This document shows positions 15,239-22,884 of a stretch of DNA of 64,000 bases, one piece after another. The stretch is from Brevundimonas sp. (GTDB lineage Bacteria > Pseudomonadota > Alphaproteobacteria > Caulobacterales > Caulobacteraceae): assembly GCF_019636155.1 (NCBI RefSeq), contig NZ_JAHBYB010000003.1:62001-126000 (forward strand), in the 5' to 3' direction. The notes beneath the pieces are model-generated. The model had not been told where the DNA came from. It saw only the letters and a list, made by a program, of their open reading frames with translations, and did no database searches. The position numbers were made by a program, and so were the translations under genes. The first letter of the stretch is position 1, and each line of letters opens with the position of its first letter.

Positions 15239-16018
15239 TCAGCCGCGCTCGCCCGGTTCCTGGCGATAGTCGTGGCGCGGCGGCGGGCCCATCGGCGCCG
15301 CGTCGGGCGGCGGCAGGTCGCCGTAATAGGGCAGGCCGGACGCCGGTTGCGGCCGATGGTCGGGTTCCGGCGCCGGGGCGTGGAAATGCGGCGCCGGATG
15401 CGGGGCGCGGCAGTCGCAGTCGGCGCGCCCGTCGTCATAGCCCCGGTCGTAGGCGCGGCTCTCGCGGCCGATGATCTCGAACGCCCAGGCGGCCTCGACC
15501 TGACGGCGATACTCCGCGTCGCTTTCCCAGCGCTCGTAATGGTCTTGGTCGTAGGACCCCGCCTGGTCGCGCCAACGGCCCTCGCGGCCATAGCGGTCGC
15601 CGCGCGGGACGGGCGGGCCGGCGCGATAATCGCGGCCGAATCCCTGGACCGCATAGCCGAAGGGGGCGCTGGGGGCCGCCGGGACCAGGTTGCGGTCGTC
15701 GACATGGACGGGGCCGCCGCCCATCAGTCCATAGTCCCCCACATAGCCGCCGCCCGAGATTATCGTCCCGCCGCCGACATAGGTCCGGCTGGCTCCCGAG
15801 GCATAGGCGCGGGCGTTGATATAGCTGCGGGCCGAGGCGGACGCAGACGCCGATGCGCTGGCGTTCACATTGACATTGATATTCGGGGTCGCCGGCGGAC
15901 GGCAGCCGCCGCAGGGTCCGTGCGGGGAGGGTGGGGGCCGTCGCCCGCCGCGCTCGCCGGCGATGGCGGGACTGGACAGGATCAGGGCGACGATCGCCGC
16001 CGAGGTCAGGACGCGCAT
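15239..16018 (-). CDS. Secreted low-complexity protein with Asn-Val/Ala-Ser repeats
   Basis: A 259-residue exported protein: signal peptide about 1-20 (ending SSPAIA), then a Pro-rich linker with GPCGGC, then a short-period repeat NINVNVNASASASASASA (about 46-63), a Tyr/Gly region, a predicted helical block EAAWAFEIIGRESRAYDRG, a CDC motif and a Pro/His-rich tail. The alternating polar/small residues suit a beta-rich or fibrous secreted domain. No enzyme motif is seen. The tail block DRGYDDGRADCDC may bind metal. It is upstream of, and likely in one operon with, the small secreted protein at 14755-15186. Function unknown; similar proteins appear restricted to this bacterial group as far as I can judge. 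Confidence 0.75.
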   Translation of the reverse strand: MRVLTSAAIVALILSSPAIAGERGGRRPPPSPHGPCGGCRPPATPNINVNVNASASASASASARSYINARAYASGASRTYVGGGTIISGGGYVGDYGLMGGGPVHVDDRNLVPAAPSAPFGYAVQGFGRDYRAGPPVPRGDRYGREGRWRDQAGSYDQDHYERWESDAEYRRQVEAAWAFEIIGRESRAYDRGYDDGRADCDCRAPHPAPHFHAPAPEPDHRPQPASGLPYYGDLPPPDAAPMGPPPRHDYRQEPGERG

Positions 16019-16139
16019 GGGCTGCAGGACTTTCGCTGGTCGGCGGCAGTCTAGGCGCGTGCGGCGCGCGGGTCGGGCCTTCGCACCCGGCGGGCGACGA
16101 TCAGGGTTAAGGTTCGCCCCTCAGGATTCCGGCCGGCGC

Positions 16140-16376
16140 TCAGAAATCGACCGCCAGTCCCTTCTTCTCCCAGTCGCCATAGCGGGTCGGCTCGGGCCCC
16201 CGCCGCCCGCCGTCTTCGTGCGGCAGTTCCAAGGGGACTGCGGCCTGGCGTCGCGCCTCGGCCTCCAGCAGGGCGCGCCGGGCGGCCTCGGTCAGGGGCC
16301 GATGCGGCGTGGCGCCGGGCACATCGGCGTTCAGGCGGGGGGCCGGTTCGGCGTCGGGGGTGGGCTGTTCGGTCAC
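16140..16376 (-). CDS. DUF1674 protein, succinate dehydrogenase assembly factor 4 homologue
   Basis: A 78-residue protein whose C-terminal third, [18 protein letters not shown] followed by LAVDF, is the defining DUF1674/SDHAF4 signature. In mitochondria SDHAF4 binds flavinated SdhA and protects it before assembly into complex II; alphaproteobacterial members are the probable ancestors. The N-terminal 50 residues are disordered and Pro/Ala rich. The start is GTG at 16376. It is divergent from htpX, 77 bases away, and no sdh genes are in the window. Confidence 0.85.
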   Translation of the reverse strand: MTEQPTPDAEPAPRLNADVPGATPHRPLTEAARRALLEAEARRQAAVPLELPHEDGGRRGPEPTRYGDWEKKGLAVDF

Positions 16377-16453
16377 AGGGGGCGTCTCTTGAGGCCGGCT
16401 CTCGCCTTCCTCAGATAGGCCCTCGGTATCCCGGAGTCACCCGTCGCCCGTCC

Positions 16454-17398
16454 ATGAACCACTTGAAGACCTTCGCCCTGCTCGCCGCCCTGACCGCCCT
16501 GTTCGCGGGCGTCGGCTATCTGATCGGCGGAGCGACGGGCATGCTGATCGCCCTGGTCTTCGCCGGCGGCATGAACCTGTTCAGCTACTGGAACGCCGAC
16601 AGGATCGTACTGAAGATGTATCGCGCCCAGCCGGTGGACGAGGCGCACCCCAACGCCGTGGTCCGCAACTATGTCGCCGACGTGAAGCAGATGGCCGCCG
16701 ACGCCGGCCTGCCCCAGCCGACCATCGCCATCATCCCGACCGACCAGCCGAACGCCTTCGCCACCGGCCGCAACCCCGCCAATGCCGCCGTCTGCGCCAC
16801 CACCGGCCTGCTGGACATGCTGTCGCGCGAGGAGATCCGCGGGGTGATGGCCCACGAACTGGCCCATGTGAAGAACCGCGACACCCTGACCATGACGGTC
16901 ACCGCCACCCTGGCCGGGGCCATCGCGGCCCTGGCCAATTTCGCCCTCTTCTTCGGCGGCGGCGATGATCGGGAACGGCCCGGCGGCCTGATCGGAACCC
17001 TGGCCCTGATGATCCTGGCCCCCATGGCGGCGGGCCTGGTGCAGATGGCCGTCAGCCGCGGCCGCGAATACGAGGCCGACCGCGTGGGCGCCCAGATCGC
17101 CGGCGACCCCCAGGCCCTGGCCGCCGCCCTGCAGAAGATCGAGGCCTACGCCAAGCGCATCCACAATCCGACCGCCGAACGCAATCCGGCCTCGGGCCAA
17201 CTGTTCATCATCAACCCCCTGGCGGGCGGGCGGGCCGACAGCCTGTTCTCGACCCATCCGAACACGGCCAACCGGGTGCGGGCGCTGATGCAGATGGGGG
17301 GCGTGACGGCCGGGGCGCCGCATCCCGCCCCGCCGCGCGCCGTCACTGGCGTTCCGGTGACCCCGACGCCCGAAAGGCCGCGCGGCCCCTGGGGATGA
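16454..17398 (+). CDS. htpX: Membrane zinc metalloprotease HtpX
   Basis: A 314-residue M48 family protease of the inner membrane with its active site in the cytoplasm; it degrades misfolded membrane proteins. Two N-terminal transmembrane segments lie at about 5-25 and 28-48. The zinc motif HELAH is at 134-138, the third ligand is in the REYEADR block near 202, and two more hydrophobic segments are at about 150-168 and 175-195. It ends in a Pro-rich tail. Length is normal. In Caulobacter-like bacteria it is expected to be stress inducible, though no sigma-32 promoter was identified here. It is divergent from the SDHAF4 gene. Confidence 0.95.
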   Translation: MNHLKTFALLAALTALFAGVGYLIGGATGMLIALVFAGGMNLFSYWNADRIVLKMYRAQPVDEAHPNAVVRNYVADVKQMAADAGLPQPTIAIIPTDQPNAFATGRNPANAAVCATTGLLDMLSREEIRGVMAHELAHVKNRDTLTMTVTATLAGAIAALANFALFFGGGDDRERPGGLIGTLALMILAPMAAGLVQMAVSRGREYEADRVGAQIAGDPQALAAALQKIEAYAKRIHNPTAERNPASGQLFIINPLAGGRADSLFSTHPNTANRVRALMQMGGVTAGAPHPAPPRAVTGVPVTPTPERPRGPWG

Positions 17399-17473
17399 GG
17401 CCCCACGCGGTCCAGGTTCTGGGCTCCCCGTTCGGGCCTGATCGAAAGCGGGTCCGCCATCGCTGATGCGGCA

Positions 17474-17493
17474 GGCGATGCAACAGCATCGCC
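17474..17493. terminator. Perfect hairpin between convergent htpX and GNAT genes
   Basis: GGCGATGC-AACA-GCATCGCC is an eight-base-pair perfect stem with a four-base loop in the 114-base convergent gap. The lack of a T-run on either side argues for a factor-assisted or bidirectional transcript end rather than a classic intrinsic terminator. Confidence 0.5.
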
Positions 17494-17512
17494 GACGATC
17501 CGGACGCCAATC

Positions 17513-18010
17513 CTAAAGCGGCCGGATCATGTAGCGGGCGTCGGGCCCGTAGCTGGCCAGCCTGGTCCGCAGGGCCGGGCTTTCGACGGGCTGAAAACCC
17601 AGGCTTTGCCAGAACACAGCCGCATCATTGACCGCCACCAGGGCGATAGCGGGCCAGCCCTCGGCCGCCGCCTGTCGGGCCAGCCGTTCGATGATCGGCC
17701 GCGCATGCCCGGCCCCGCGCGCCCGGGGGTCCAGGGCCAGGTCGTGCAGATAAAGAACATCCGCGCCGTCAGGGACGGCGCCGACCAGGGTGTTCAGGGC
17801 CGGGGGCGCCTCGCGCCGCCAGGGATAGGCGACCAGATAGCCGCGCACCCCCTCCGAACCGTCCAGGACGAAACAACCGCGGGGGTTCAGGCCCAGCCGT
17901 TCGGCGAAACAGGCCCGGTCCTCCGGATGGTTCGGAAAAGCGACGCGGGCGACGGCGACGACCTCATCCAGGTCGCCTTCGGTCATCGGCCGCCAGATCA
18001 GCTCGGGCAT
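17513..18010 (-). CDS. GNAT family N-acetyltransferase
   Basis: A 165-residue single GNAT domain. It opens LIWRPMTEGDLDEVVAVARV, has the beta-4 strand LYLHDLALDPRARG, the acetyl-CoA pyrophosphate loop RARGAGHARPIIERL, and the late NDAAVFWQSLGFQPV motif where acceptor and CoA are held. No signal peptide. The acceptor is unknown; it could be an amino acid, a small amine or a protein N-terminus. Its start overlaps by 13 bases the end of the upstream DUF6265 gene, so the two are translated as a pair. Confidence 0.88.
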   Translation of the reverse strand: MPELIWRPMTEGDLDEVVAVARVAFPNHPEDRACFAERLGLNPRGCFVLDGSEGVRGYLVAYPWRREAPPALNTLVGAVPDGADVLYLHDLALDPRARGAGHARPIIERLARQAAAEGWPAIALVAVNDAAVFWQSLGFQPVESPALRTRLASYGPDARYMIRPL

Positions 18011-18465
18011 CGGGCGTTCAGCTCCCGGCGCTCGAAACTCCAGTCGGCGCTGCGCTCGCGGCCGTCGATTTCGCCCTCGATGCGAGCGGTCAGGCGGTCG
18101 CCGTCGCGGGCATAAAGGATGCGCGCCGGATAGTCGTCGGCCACGGTGTTCTGGAACACCGCCCGGCCTTCGGATTGTTCGATCAGCAGGAACAGGGTCG
18201 GGGCCGCCCCGTCCGGCTGGGCGAAATAACCCAGGCGGCCATCCGGCGTCGCGGCGATGTGCGACGCCTCGAACCCCGCGCGGTCGCCCCGGACCGTCAG
18301 GGCCCAGCCGACCATCAGGCCCTGGCGCGGATCGCTCCAGGCCTCGGCCGCCTCGCGCCCGTTCGAGCAGTCCAGCCAGTAGCCGGCCATCCAGCCCAGA
18401 TCGTCGGCCGTCGCGGCCGGGGTCTGCAGCATCAGGGCGGCGGCGAGGGCGGGCAGGATGGGCAT
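17998..18465 (-). CDS. DUF6265 family exported protein
   Basis: A 155-residue protein with a short signal peptide (MPILPALAAALMLQTPAATA) and a compact beta-rich domain that starts DDLGWMAGYWLDCSNGREAAEAW (split at WMAGYW and SNGREAAEAW), the signature opening of DUF6265. The domain looks like a lipocalin or calycin-type barrel, so a small-molecule carrier role in the periplasm is possible but untested. It contains two cysteines, one in the DCSNG loop and one near the C-terminus, which could pair. It overlaps the downstream GNAT gene. Confidence 0.75.
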   Translation of the reverse strand: MPILPALAAALMLQTPAATADDLGWMAGYWLDCSNGREAAEAWSDPRQGLMVGWALTVRGDRAGFEASHIAATPDGRLGYFAQPDGAAPTLFLLIEQSEGRAVFQNTVADDYPARILYARDGDRLTARIEGEIDGRERSADWSFERRELNARCPS

Positions 18466-18495
18466 GGCGGGTCTCCGTCTGGGTTCGGCCGGACC

Positions 18496-19314
18496 CTAGG
18501 CGTCGGCGGCGCCCGCCGGCTTGTAGGATTGCGACGCGATGGCCCGCGCCAGTTCGACCTGTTCGCGCGCCCAGTCGGTGGCGGTGCAGCCCAGGAAGCG
18601 GCGGAATTCGCGCGCCATCTGCGGCTGGTCGAAATAGCCGGCCGCCAGACCGGCCTCCAGCCACCCGGCCGCCTCTCCGCCCGCCGTGGCGTGGTCGAAC
18701 ACCCGGCGGAAGCGGAACACGGATTTCAGGGCGCGGGGCGAGACCCCGACCCGGTCCAGGAACCGGCGTTGCAGGGCGCGCTGGGCCGCCGCATCGCGCG
18801 GCGGGGTCGGGCGCTCGGCCTGCAGGGTCTCCATTTCGGCCCGCACCATGGGGTCGATACGCCAGTCCCCGACGCGGCGTTGGTCGTCCAGCCAGGCGAT
18901 CATCGTCCTGGCCTGGCCTTCGGGATCGCCTACCGGGACGGCCAGGCCCGCCAGTCGCCCGGTCATGTCCAGCCGCCGATCCGTCGCCGCCGACAGGGGC
19001 GCCCCCAGCCAGTCGCGCGCGCCGTCGGGATGGAACCGCACAGCCACCAGCTCGACCGGCCCCACCGGACGGATGGCCATGGGCCGGCTCATCTGGCCGG
19101 CGAAGATGCGCGGCGGCTGCAGCCGGAAGACGCCGTCGTCGTGCAGTTCCTCATAAGGATCGCCGACATCGACGATCAGTTCGGGGCAGCCGTCCGGGGC
19201 GATGCGTTGGACCGTGCGGCTGGGCTCAGGCGCGGCGTAGGTCCAGATCACCCTGACCCAGGGCTTAAGGGCCTCGGGCGGTTCGAACTCCTGATAGCGC
19301 TCGCCGCCCCCCAT
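18496..19314 (-). CDS. AraC family transcriptional regulator with DUF6597-type sensor domain
   Basis: A 272-residue regulator. The N-terminal half (about 1-150) begins EFEPPEALKPWVRVIWTY and contains APDGCPELIVDVG, typical of the DUF6597/cupin-like sensor fused to AraC regulators. The C-terminal half is the double helix-turn-helix DNA-binding domain; the second turn is seen in LAAGYFDQPQMAREFRRFLG near 235-255. The ligand is unknown. The gene lies 30 bases upstream of the DUF6265-GNAT pair on the same strand, so it either controls that pair or is read with it. Confidence 0.88.
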   Translation of the reverse strand: MGGGERYQEFEPPEALKPWVRVIWTYAAPEPSRTVQRIAPDGCPELIVDVGDPYEELHDDGVFRLQPPRIFAGQMSRPMAIRPVGPVELVAVRFHPDGARDWLGAPLSAATDRRLDMTGRLAGLAVPVGDPEGQARTMIAWLDDQRRVGDWRIDPMVRAEMETLQAERPTPPRDAAAQRALQRRFLDRVGVSPRALKSVFRFRRVFDHATAGGEAAGWLEAGLAAGYFDQPQMAREFRRFLGCTATDWAREQVELARAIASQSYKPAGAADA

Positions 19315-19321
19315 GGCGCGG

Positions 19322-19753
19322 TCAGTTCAGCTTGGCCGGGTCGGGCGGCGGGGCAGGCAGGGGGGCGCACGGAACGCCGTCGTCCTTCAGCTTCTTCACC
19401 TCGGCGGGGGTGGCCTCGCCATAGATGTCGCGCTTTTCCGAACGGCCTTCGTGGATGTCGCGGGCCTCGCGGGCGAAGGCGTCGCCGACATAGTCGAAAT
19501 TCCGTTCGACATGGTCCCGCACCTGGCGGGCAGCCTGCATCATCATGTCCTGCATCCGGGCCGCCGTCTCGGGCGCGGCGGCCTTCCGGGTTCCCGAGAC
19601 CGCCGGGGCCATGACCTGTTTGCGCACGGCGGTGGAGCCACAGGCGGGGCATTGCACCAGGCCTCGCGCCGCCTGGTCATCATGGTCGGCGGACGAGGCG
19701 AACCAGGCCTCGAAACCATGGTCGTGATCGCAGATCAGGGCGTAGCGGATCAT
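19322..19753 (-). CDS. DUF1178 family zinc-ribbon-like protein
   Basis: A 143-residue cytoplasmic protein of the DUF1178 family. It starts MIRYALICDHDHGFEAWF, has the conserved CPACGSTAVRKQVMAPAV zinc-ribbon block near residue 35, and a helical second half with FDYVGDAFAREARDIHEG. The role is unknown, but the family is widespread in Alphaproteobacteria and nearly always sits beside a nitrilase-family amidohydrolase and a glutaredoxin, as here. The start overlaps the stop of the upstream nitrilase gene by four bases (ATGA). Confidence 0.88.
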   Translation of the reverse strand: MIRYALICDHDHGFEAWFASSADHDDQAARGLVQCPACGSTAVRKQVMAPAVSGTRKAAAPETAARMQDMMMQAARQVRDHVERNFDYVGDAFAREARDIHEGRSEKRDIYGEATPAEVKKLKDDGVPCAPLPAPPPDPAKLN

Positions 19754-20604
19754 GAGGCGCCCGTCGGTCCAGGCGCCGCGAAATCGCGGTCGTGGCTCAG
19801 GGCGGGCACCGCCTGCCGCGCCTTGCCAACGGCGTCCAGGTCCAGGGTGGCGAACAGCACCCCCGGTTCGTCATGGTCCAGCCGACCGATCACCTCGCCC
19901 CAAGGCCCGACCACGATGGACCGGCCCCAGGTGCGGCGGCCGTCTTCGTGCGTTCCGCCTTGCGCGGGGGCCAGGACGAAGGCGCCGGTTTCTATGGCGC
20001 GGGCCCGCAACAGGGTCTCCCAGTGGGCCTCGCCGGTCGGCCGCGTGAAGGCGGCGGGCACGGCGATCATGGCGGCGCCGGCCTTGGCCAGTTGCCGGAA
20101 CAGGTGCGGAAACCGCACGTCGTAGCAGACCGTCAGCCCCAGCCCGCCCCACGGCGTCTGGGCGACCACGGCCGCGTCGCCGGGCCGGATATTGGCGCTC
20201 TCGCGATAGGTCTCGCCATTGGGCAGATCGACGTCGAAGACGTGCAGCTTGTCATAGCGCGCCGTGATCCGGCCCTGGTCGTCGATCAGCAGGCTGCGGT
20301 TCGCCGCCCGGTCGTCGCCGGCATGGCCGGATTTCACGATGGCCGATCCGACCAGCAGCCAGACCTTCAGCTCGGCCGCCAAGGCCCGCAGGCCCTGGAC
20401 GCAAGGGTCGTCGGCCTCGTCACGGATCGCCTCGCCGCGCCGGTCGCGGCGTTGCTCCAGCAGGTTGGTCCCCTCGGGCGTCAGTATGAACCGAGCCCCC
20501 CCCGCCGCCGCCTGACGGATCAGGGGTGCGACATGGGCCAGCCCCGCCTCGGCCGTCGCCGGGGTGCGCGTCTGGATCAGGGCGATGTCCAGGCGGCGGT
20601 CCAT
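19750..20604 (-). CDS. Carbon-nitrogen hydrolase (Nit1/omega-amidase-like)
   Basis: A 284-residue nitrilase-superfamily enzyme with the Glu-Lys-Cys triad at Glu44 (LTPEGT), Lys118 (YDKLHVFD) and Cys159 (GLTVCYDVRF). The DKLHVFDVDLP segment is typical of the Nit1/Nit2 branch, whose members repair deaminated glutathione or hydrolyse omega-amides such as alpha-ketoglutaramate. Placement next to a glutaredoxin gene favours the deaminated-glutathione amidase role, which remains an inference. Its start is directly adjacent to the grxC stop and it overlaps the DUF1178 gene by four bases. Confidence 0.9.
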   Translation of the reverse strand: MDRRLDIALIQTRTPATAEAGLAHVAPLIRQAAAGGARFILTPEGTNLLEQRRDRRGEAIRDEADDPCVQGLRALAAELKVWLLVGSAIVKSGHAGDDRAANRSLLIDDQGRITARYDKLHVFDVDLPNGETYRESANIRPGDAAVVAQTPWGGLGLTVCYDVRFPHLFRQLAKAGAAMIAVPAAFTRPTGEAHWETLLRARAIETGAFVLAPAQGGTHEDGRRTWGRSIVVGPWGEVIGRLDHDEPGVLFATLDLDAVGKARQAVPALSHDRDFAAPGPTGAS

Positions 20605-20862
20605 TCAGGCGGCCAGCAAGGCGTCCAGCTTGCCGGCCCGGTCCAGGGCGTGCATGTCGTCGGACCCGCCGATGTGTTCGCCGTTGATGAAGATCTGCGG
20701 GAAGGTGGCGCGGCCGCCCGAACGCTGGACCATCTCGGCCTTCTTCTCCGGGTCGGTGGAGGCGACGATCTCGGTGAAGTCCACGCCCTTCCTGGCCAGT
20801 AGGCCCAGCGCCGCATAGCAGTAGGGGCAGCCGGGCTTGGTGTAGATGACGACGTCGGCCAA
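20605..20862 (-). CDS. grxC: Glutaredoxin 3
   Basis: An 85-residue class I glutaredoxin with active site CPYC at residues 12-15, the cis-proline region ATFPQIFI and the glutathione-binding GGSDDMHAL motif. It reduces protein disulfides and mixed disulfides with glutathione in the cytoplasm. The start is TTG at 20862, supported by GGAG seven bases upstream. It is the first gene of the grxC-nitrilase-DUF1178 operon and follows comF by 50 bases. Confidence 0.95.
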   Translation of the reverse strand: MADVVIYTKPGCPYCYAALGLLARKGVDFTEIVASTDPEKKAEMVQRSGGRATFPQIFINGEHIGGSDDMHALDRAGKLDALLAA

Positions 20863-20912
20863 ATCAGATCTCCAGAACTAAAACCGTCCTCGCGCAGAGA
20901 GAGCGATAGAGC

Positions 20913-21701
20913 CTACATAATCACTTCCCGGGCGGATCGCACCCGGGCGACGACGGCCAGGTCCACCGCCCGCGCACCGGCCTTCAGCAGGGCGGCGGCG
21001 CAGGCCTCGGCCGTGGCGCCGGTGGTCAACACATCGTCGATCAGAAGGATGCGTCGGCCACGCACGCGGCGCGCCCCGGCCTCGGTCACGGCGAAGGCGG
21101 CGCGCACGTTCTGACGCCGGCCTCGGGCCGACTTGCCGCCCTGGCTGTCGGTCGGCCGGGTGCGCACCAGGGCGTCAGCCAGATAGTCGCGCCCCGCCCA
21201 CCGGGCCAGGGGGCGGGCGATCTCGGCCGCCTGGTTGAAGCGCCGAGCCAGCAGGCGCGACGGGTGCAGGGGCGTGGGCGCGACCGCATCGGCCTGGGCC
21301 ACCAGATCGGCCGCGGCCCGGCTGATCCAGCGGGCGAACAGGGGGCCGAACTGAGGCTGGTCGCCGTGCTTGAACCTGAGGATCAGGTCTCGGCTGGCCT
21401 CATCATAGACGCAGGCGGCCCGGCCGCGTTCGAAGGCGTGGGGCCGGGCCGTGCACGCGGCGCACCGGTCGGCCGCGAAGGCGCCGCCGTCCGCCTCGAA
21501 GGCCGCGCCGCAGCCGTCGCAGACCGGCGCTTCCAGGAAGATGACCCGACTCCAGGCCCCCGGGGTCAGCCCGGCCGAGGCCGTGGCCTCGCGGCTGTCG
21601 TGGGCCATCGGCGGCAGGATCAAATCGGCCGCGCCCCGGCCCAGGCGCCGCAGTTGCAGCCCCGCGCCTTTCAAAGCCCGGCTCCAGCCGCCATCTTGCA
21701 T
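20913..21701 (-). CDS. comF: ComF family phosphoribosyltransferase-like protein
   Basis: A 262-residue ComF protein. The C-terminal phosphoribosyltransferase fold has RRFNQAAEIARPLARW, the PRPP-loop ILLIDDVLTTGATAEAC, and FKHGDQPQ at the domain entry. ComF takes part in DNA uptake in naturally competent bacteria and its relatives are PRTase-like. The second zinc pair is present (CDGCG and CAAC), but where the first CxxC is usual after LILPP this protein reads MAHDS, so the first half of the zinc ribbon seems lost. The ATG at 21701 has GGAG ten bases upstream and lies inside a palindrome that also holds the divergent methyltransferase start. Confidence 0.88.
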   Translation of the reverse strand: MQDGGWSRALKGAGLQLRRLGRGAADLILPPMAHDSREATASAGLTPGAWSRVIFLEAPVCDGCGAAFEADGGAFAADRCAACTARPHAFERGRAACVYDEASRDLILRFKHGDQPQFGPLFARWISRAAADLVAQADAVAPTPLHPSRLLARRFNQAAEIARPLARWAGRDYLADALVRTRPTDSQGGKSARGRRQNVRAAFAVTEAGARRVRGRRILLIDDVLTTGATAEACAAALLKAGARAVDLAVVARVRSAREVIM

Positions 21702-21710
21702 GCGATGCAA
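21696..21710. promoter_or_regulatory. Palindrome containing two divergent start codons
   Basis: TTGCAT-GCG-ATGCAA is a perfect six-base inverted repeat. The left arm read on the minus strand is the ATG-CAA that begins comF, and the right arm is the ATG-CAA that begins the methyltransferase. The two starts are only three bases apart, so each message's leader, if any, must lie inside the other gene. Confidence 0.7.
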
Positions 21711-22565
21711 TCTCCGCCCCCCCGCCTGTTCGATCCGGTCCGTCGCGCCGCGCGCCTGGCGCGGGCCGCCCGGCGTTTCCAAACGGCCGACTTCCTGCAC
21801 CGGCGCGCCGCCGAAGAGGCGGTGAACAGCCTGGAGGCCATAGTGCGCGGCTTTCCGGTCGCCGTCGACCTGTCGCCGCATCCGGGCGTCTTCGCCGCCG
21901 TCCTGGCCGACAGCGACGCGGCCGGACGGATCGGTCCGGTCCAGGCGCCGGCGGCTTGGCCCGGCGAGGCGGCCCTGCCGGTCGCCGACGGCTCGGCGGA
22001 CCTGATCGTCTCCGTCCTGGGCCTGCACTGGATCGACGACCTGCCCGGCGCCCTGGCCCAGATCAGGCGGGCGCTGAGGCCGGACGGCCTGTTCCTGGGC
22101 GCCCTGTTCGGCGCGGGGACGCTGAAGGAACTGCGCGGCGTCGTGACCGAGGCCGAGCTTTCGGTGCGCGGCGGCGCCCAGGCGCGGGTGTCGCCGTTCG
22201 CGGACGGATACGATGCAGCGGCCCTGATGCAGCGGGCCGGTTTCGCCCTGCCGGTCACCGATGTGGACCGGGTGACCGTGCGCTATCCTGACCTGTTCGC
22301 CCTGGTGCGTGACCTGCGGGCGATGGGCGAGACCAACGCCCTGGCGGGAACGGCCCGGCCCCTGACCCGCGACATCGCCGCCCGCGCCGCCGCCCTTTAC
22401 GCCGAACGCCACGCCGAGCCGGACGGGCGCATCCCCGCCACCTTCGAGATCATCCAGCTGGCCGGCTGGGCCCCGCACGAGAGCCAGCAGAAGCCCCTGC
22501 CGCGCGGATCGGCCAGGATGCGGTTGGCGGACGCCCTTGGGGTCAAGGAACAGGGCGGGAATTAG
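21705..22565 (+). CDS. Class I SAM-dependent methyltransferase (NDUFAF5-like)
   Basis: A 286-residue protein with a methyltransferase core. The N-terminal RARLARAARRFQTADFLHRRAAEE and the central LPVADGSADLIVSVLGLHWIDDLPGAL (split as LPVADGSADLIVSVLG and LHWIDDLPGAL) match the BioC/NDUFAF5 branch. NDUFAF5 modifies a complex I subunit in mitochondria, and alphaproteobacterial homologues are presumed to act on respiratory proteins. The first SAM-binding glycine motif is weak here (VAVDLSPHPG). No Shine-Dalgarno is seen before the ATG, and its leader would lie inside comF, so the message may be leaderless. Confidence 0.8.
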   Translation: MQSPPPRLFDPVRRAARLARAARRFQTADFLHRRAAEEAVNSLEAIVRGFPVAVDLSPHPGVFAAVLADSDAAGRIGPVQAPAAWPGEAALPVADGSADLIVSVLGLHWIDDLPGALAQIRRALRPDGLFLGALFGAGTLKELRGVVTEAELSVRGGAQARVSPFADGYDAAALMQRAGFALPVTDVDRVTVRYPDLFALVRDLRAMGETNALAGTARPLTRDIAARAAALYAERHAEPDGRIPATFEIIQLAGWAPHESQQKPLPRGSARMRLADALGVKEQGGN

Positions 22566-22575
22566 AAGTCTTGCA

Positions 22576-22675
22576 TGGCCCGCGGTCGTCGGCCCTTCGG
22601 GGCCTCCCGACCCGACGCGGTGATTTTTTCTGGCCCGCGGTCGTCGGCCCTTAGGGACCTCCCGACCCGACGCGG
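22576..22675. repeat. Two tandem 45-base structured repeats downstream of flp
   Basis: Two copies of a 45-base unit (22576-22620 and 22631-22675) differ at only two positions and are separated by a T-rich 10-base spacer (TGATTTTTTC). Each unit has an outer stem formed by CCGCG and CGCGG and an inner stem GGCCC/GGGCC with a tetraloop. Read on the minus strand, the substitution in copy two changes a C-G pair to U-G, so the stem is retained; on the plus strand it would be broken. They lie just past the flp stop and could form double terminators or stabilise the pilin mRNA. Confidence 0.8.
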
Positions 22676-22677
22676 GC

Positions 22678-22857
22678 TTAGCCGCCCATGGCGTTCCGGA
22701 TCGTGGTCATCGCCACATTGAACACCCCGGTAGAGGTGTTTCCGAACGCCGTCACCGCCGACAGGATGACCAGGAAGATCAGGGCCAGGATCAGGCCGTA
22801 TTCGATGGCCGTGGCGCCGCCCTCGTCGCGCATCAGGTGGGCGATGAAGCGTCTCAT
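22678..22857 (-). CDS. Flp family type IVb pilin
   Basis: A 59-residue prepilin: short basic leader MRRFIAHLMRDEGGATAIEYG, in which the Flp cleavage and Glu/Tyr signature GGATAIEYG is clear, followed by one hydrophobic helix LILALIFLVILSAV and a short tail ending NAMGG. GGGAGGG precedes the ATG. Flp subunits build tight-adherence (Tad) pili after processing by a CpaA-type peptidase. No tad/cpa assembly genes lie in the window, so this is an orphan pilin locus that must use machinery encoded elsewhere. Two structured repeats follow the stop codon. Confidence 0.9.
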   Translation of the reverse strand: MRRFIAHLMRDEGGATAIEYGLILALIFLVILSAVTAFGNTSTGVFNVAMTTIRNAMGG

Positions 22858-22884
22858 GCGGCCCTCCCTTTTCGGCGCGGGTCT

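Noticed and set aside
22576-22675. CRISPR array
   Set aside because: Only two 45-base copies with a 10-base T-rich spacer, and no cas genes.
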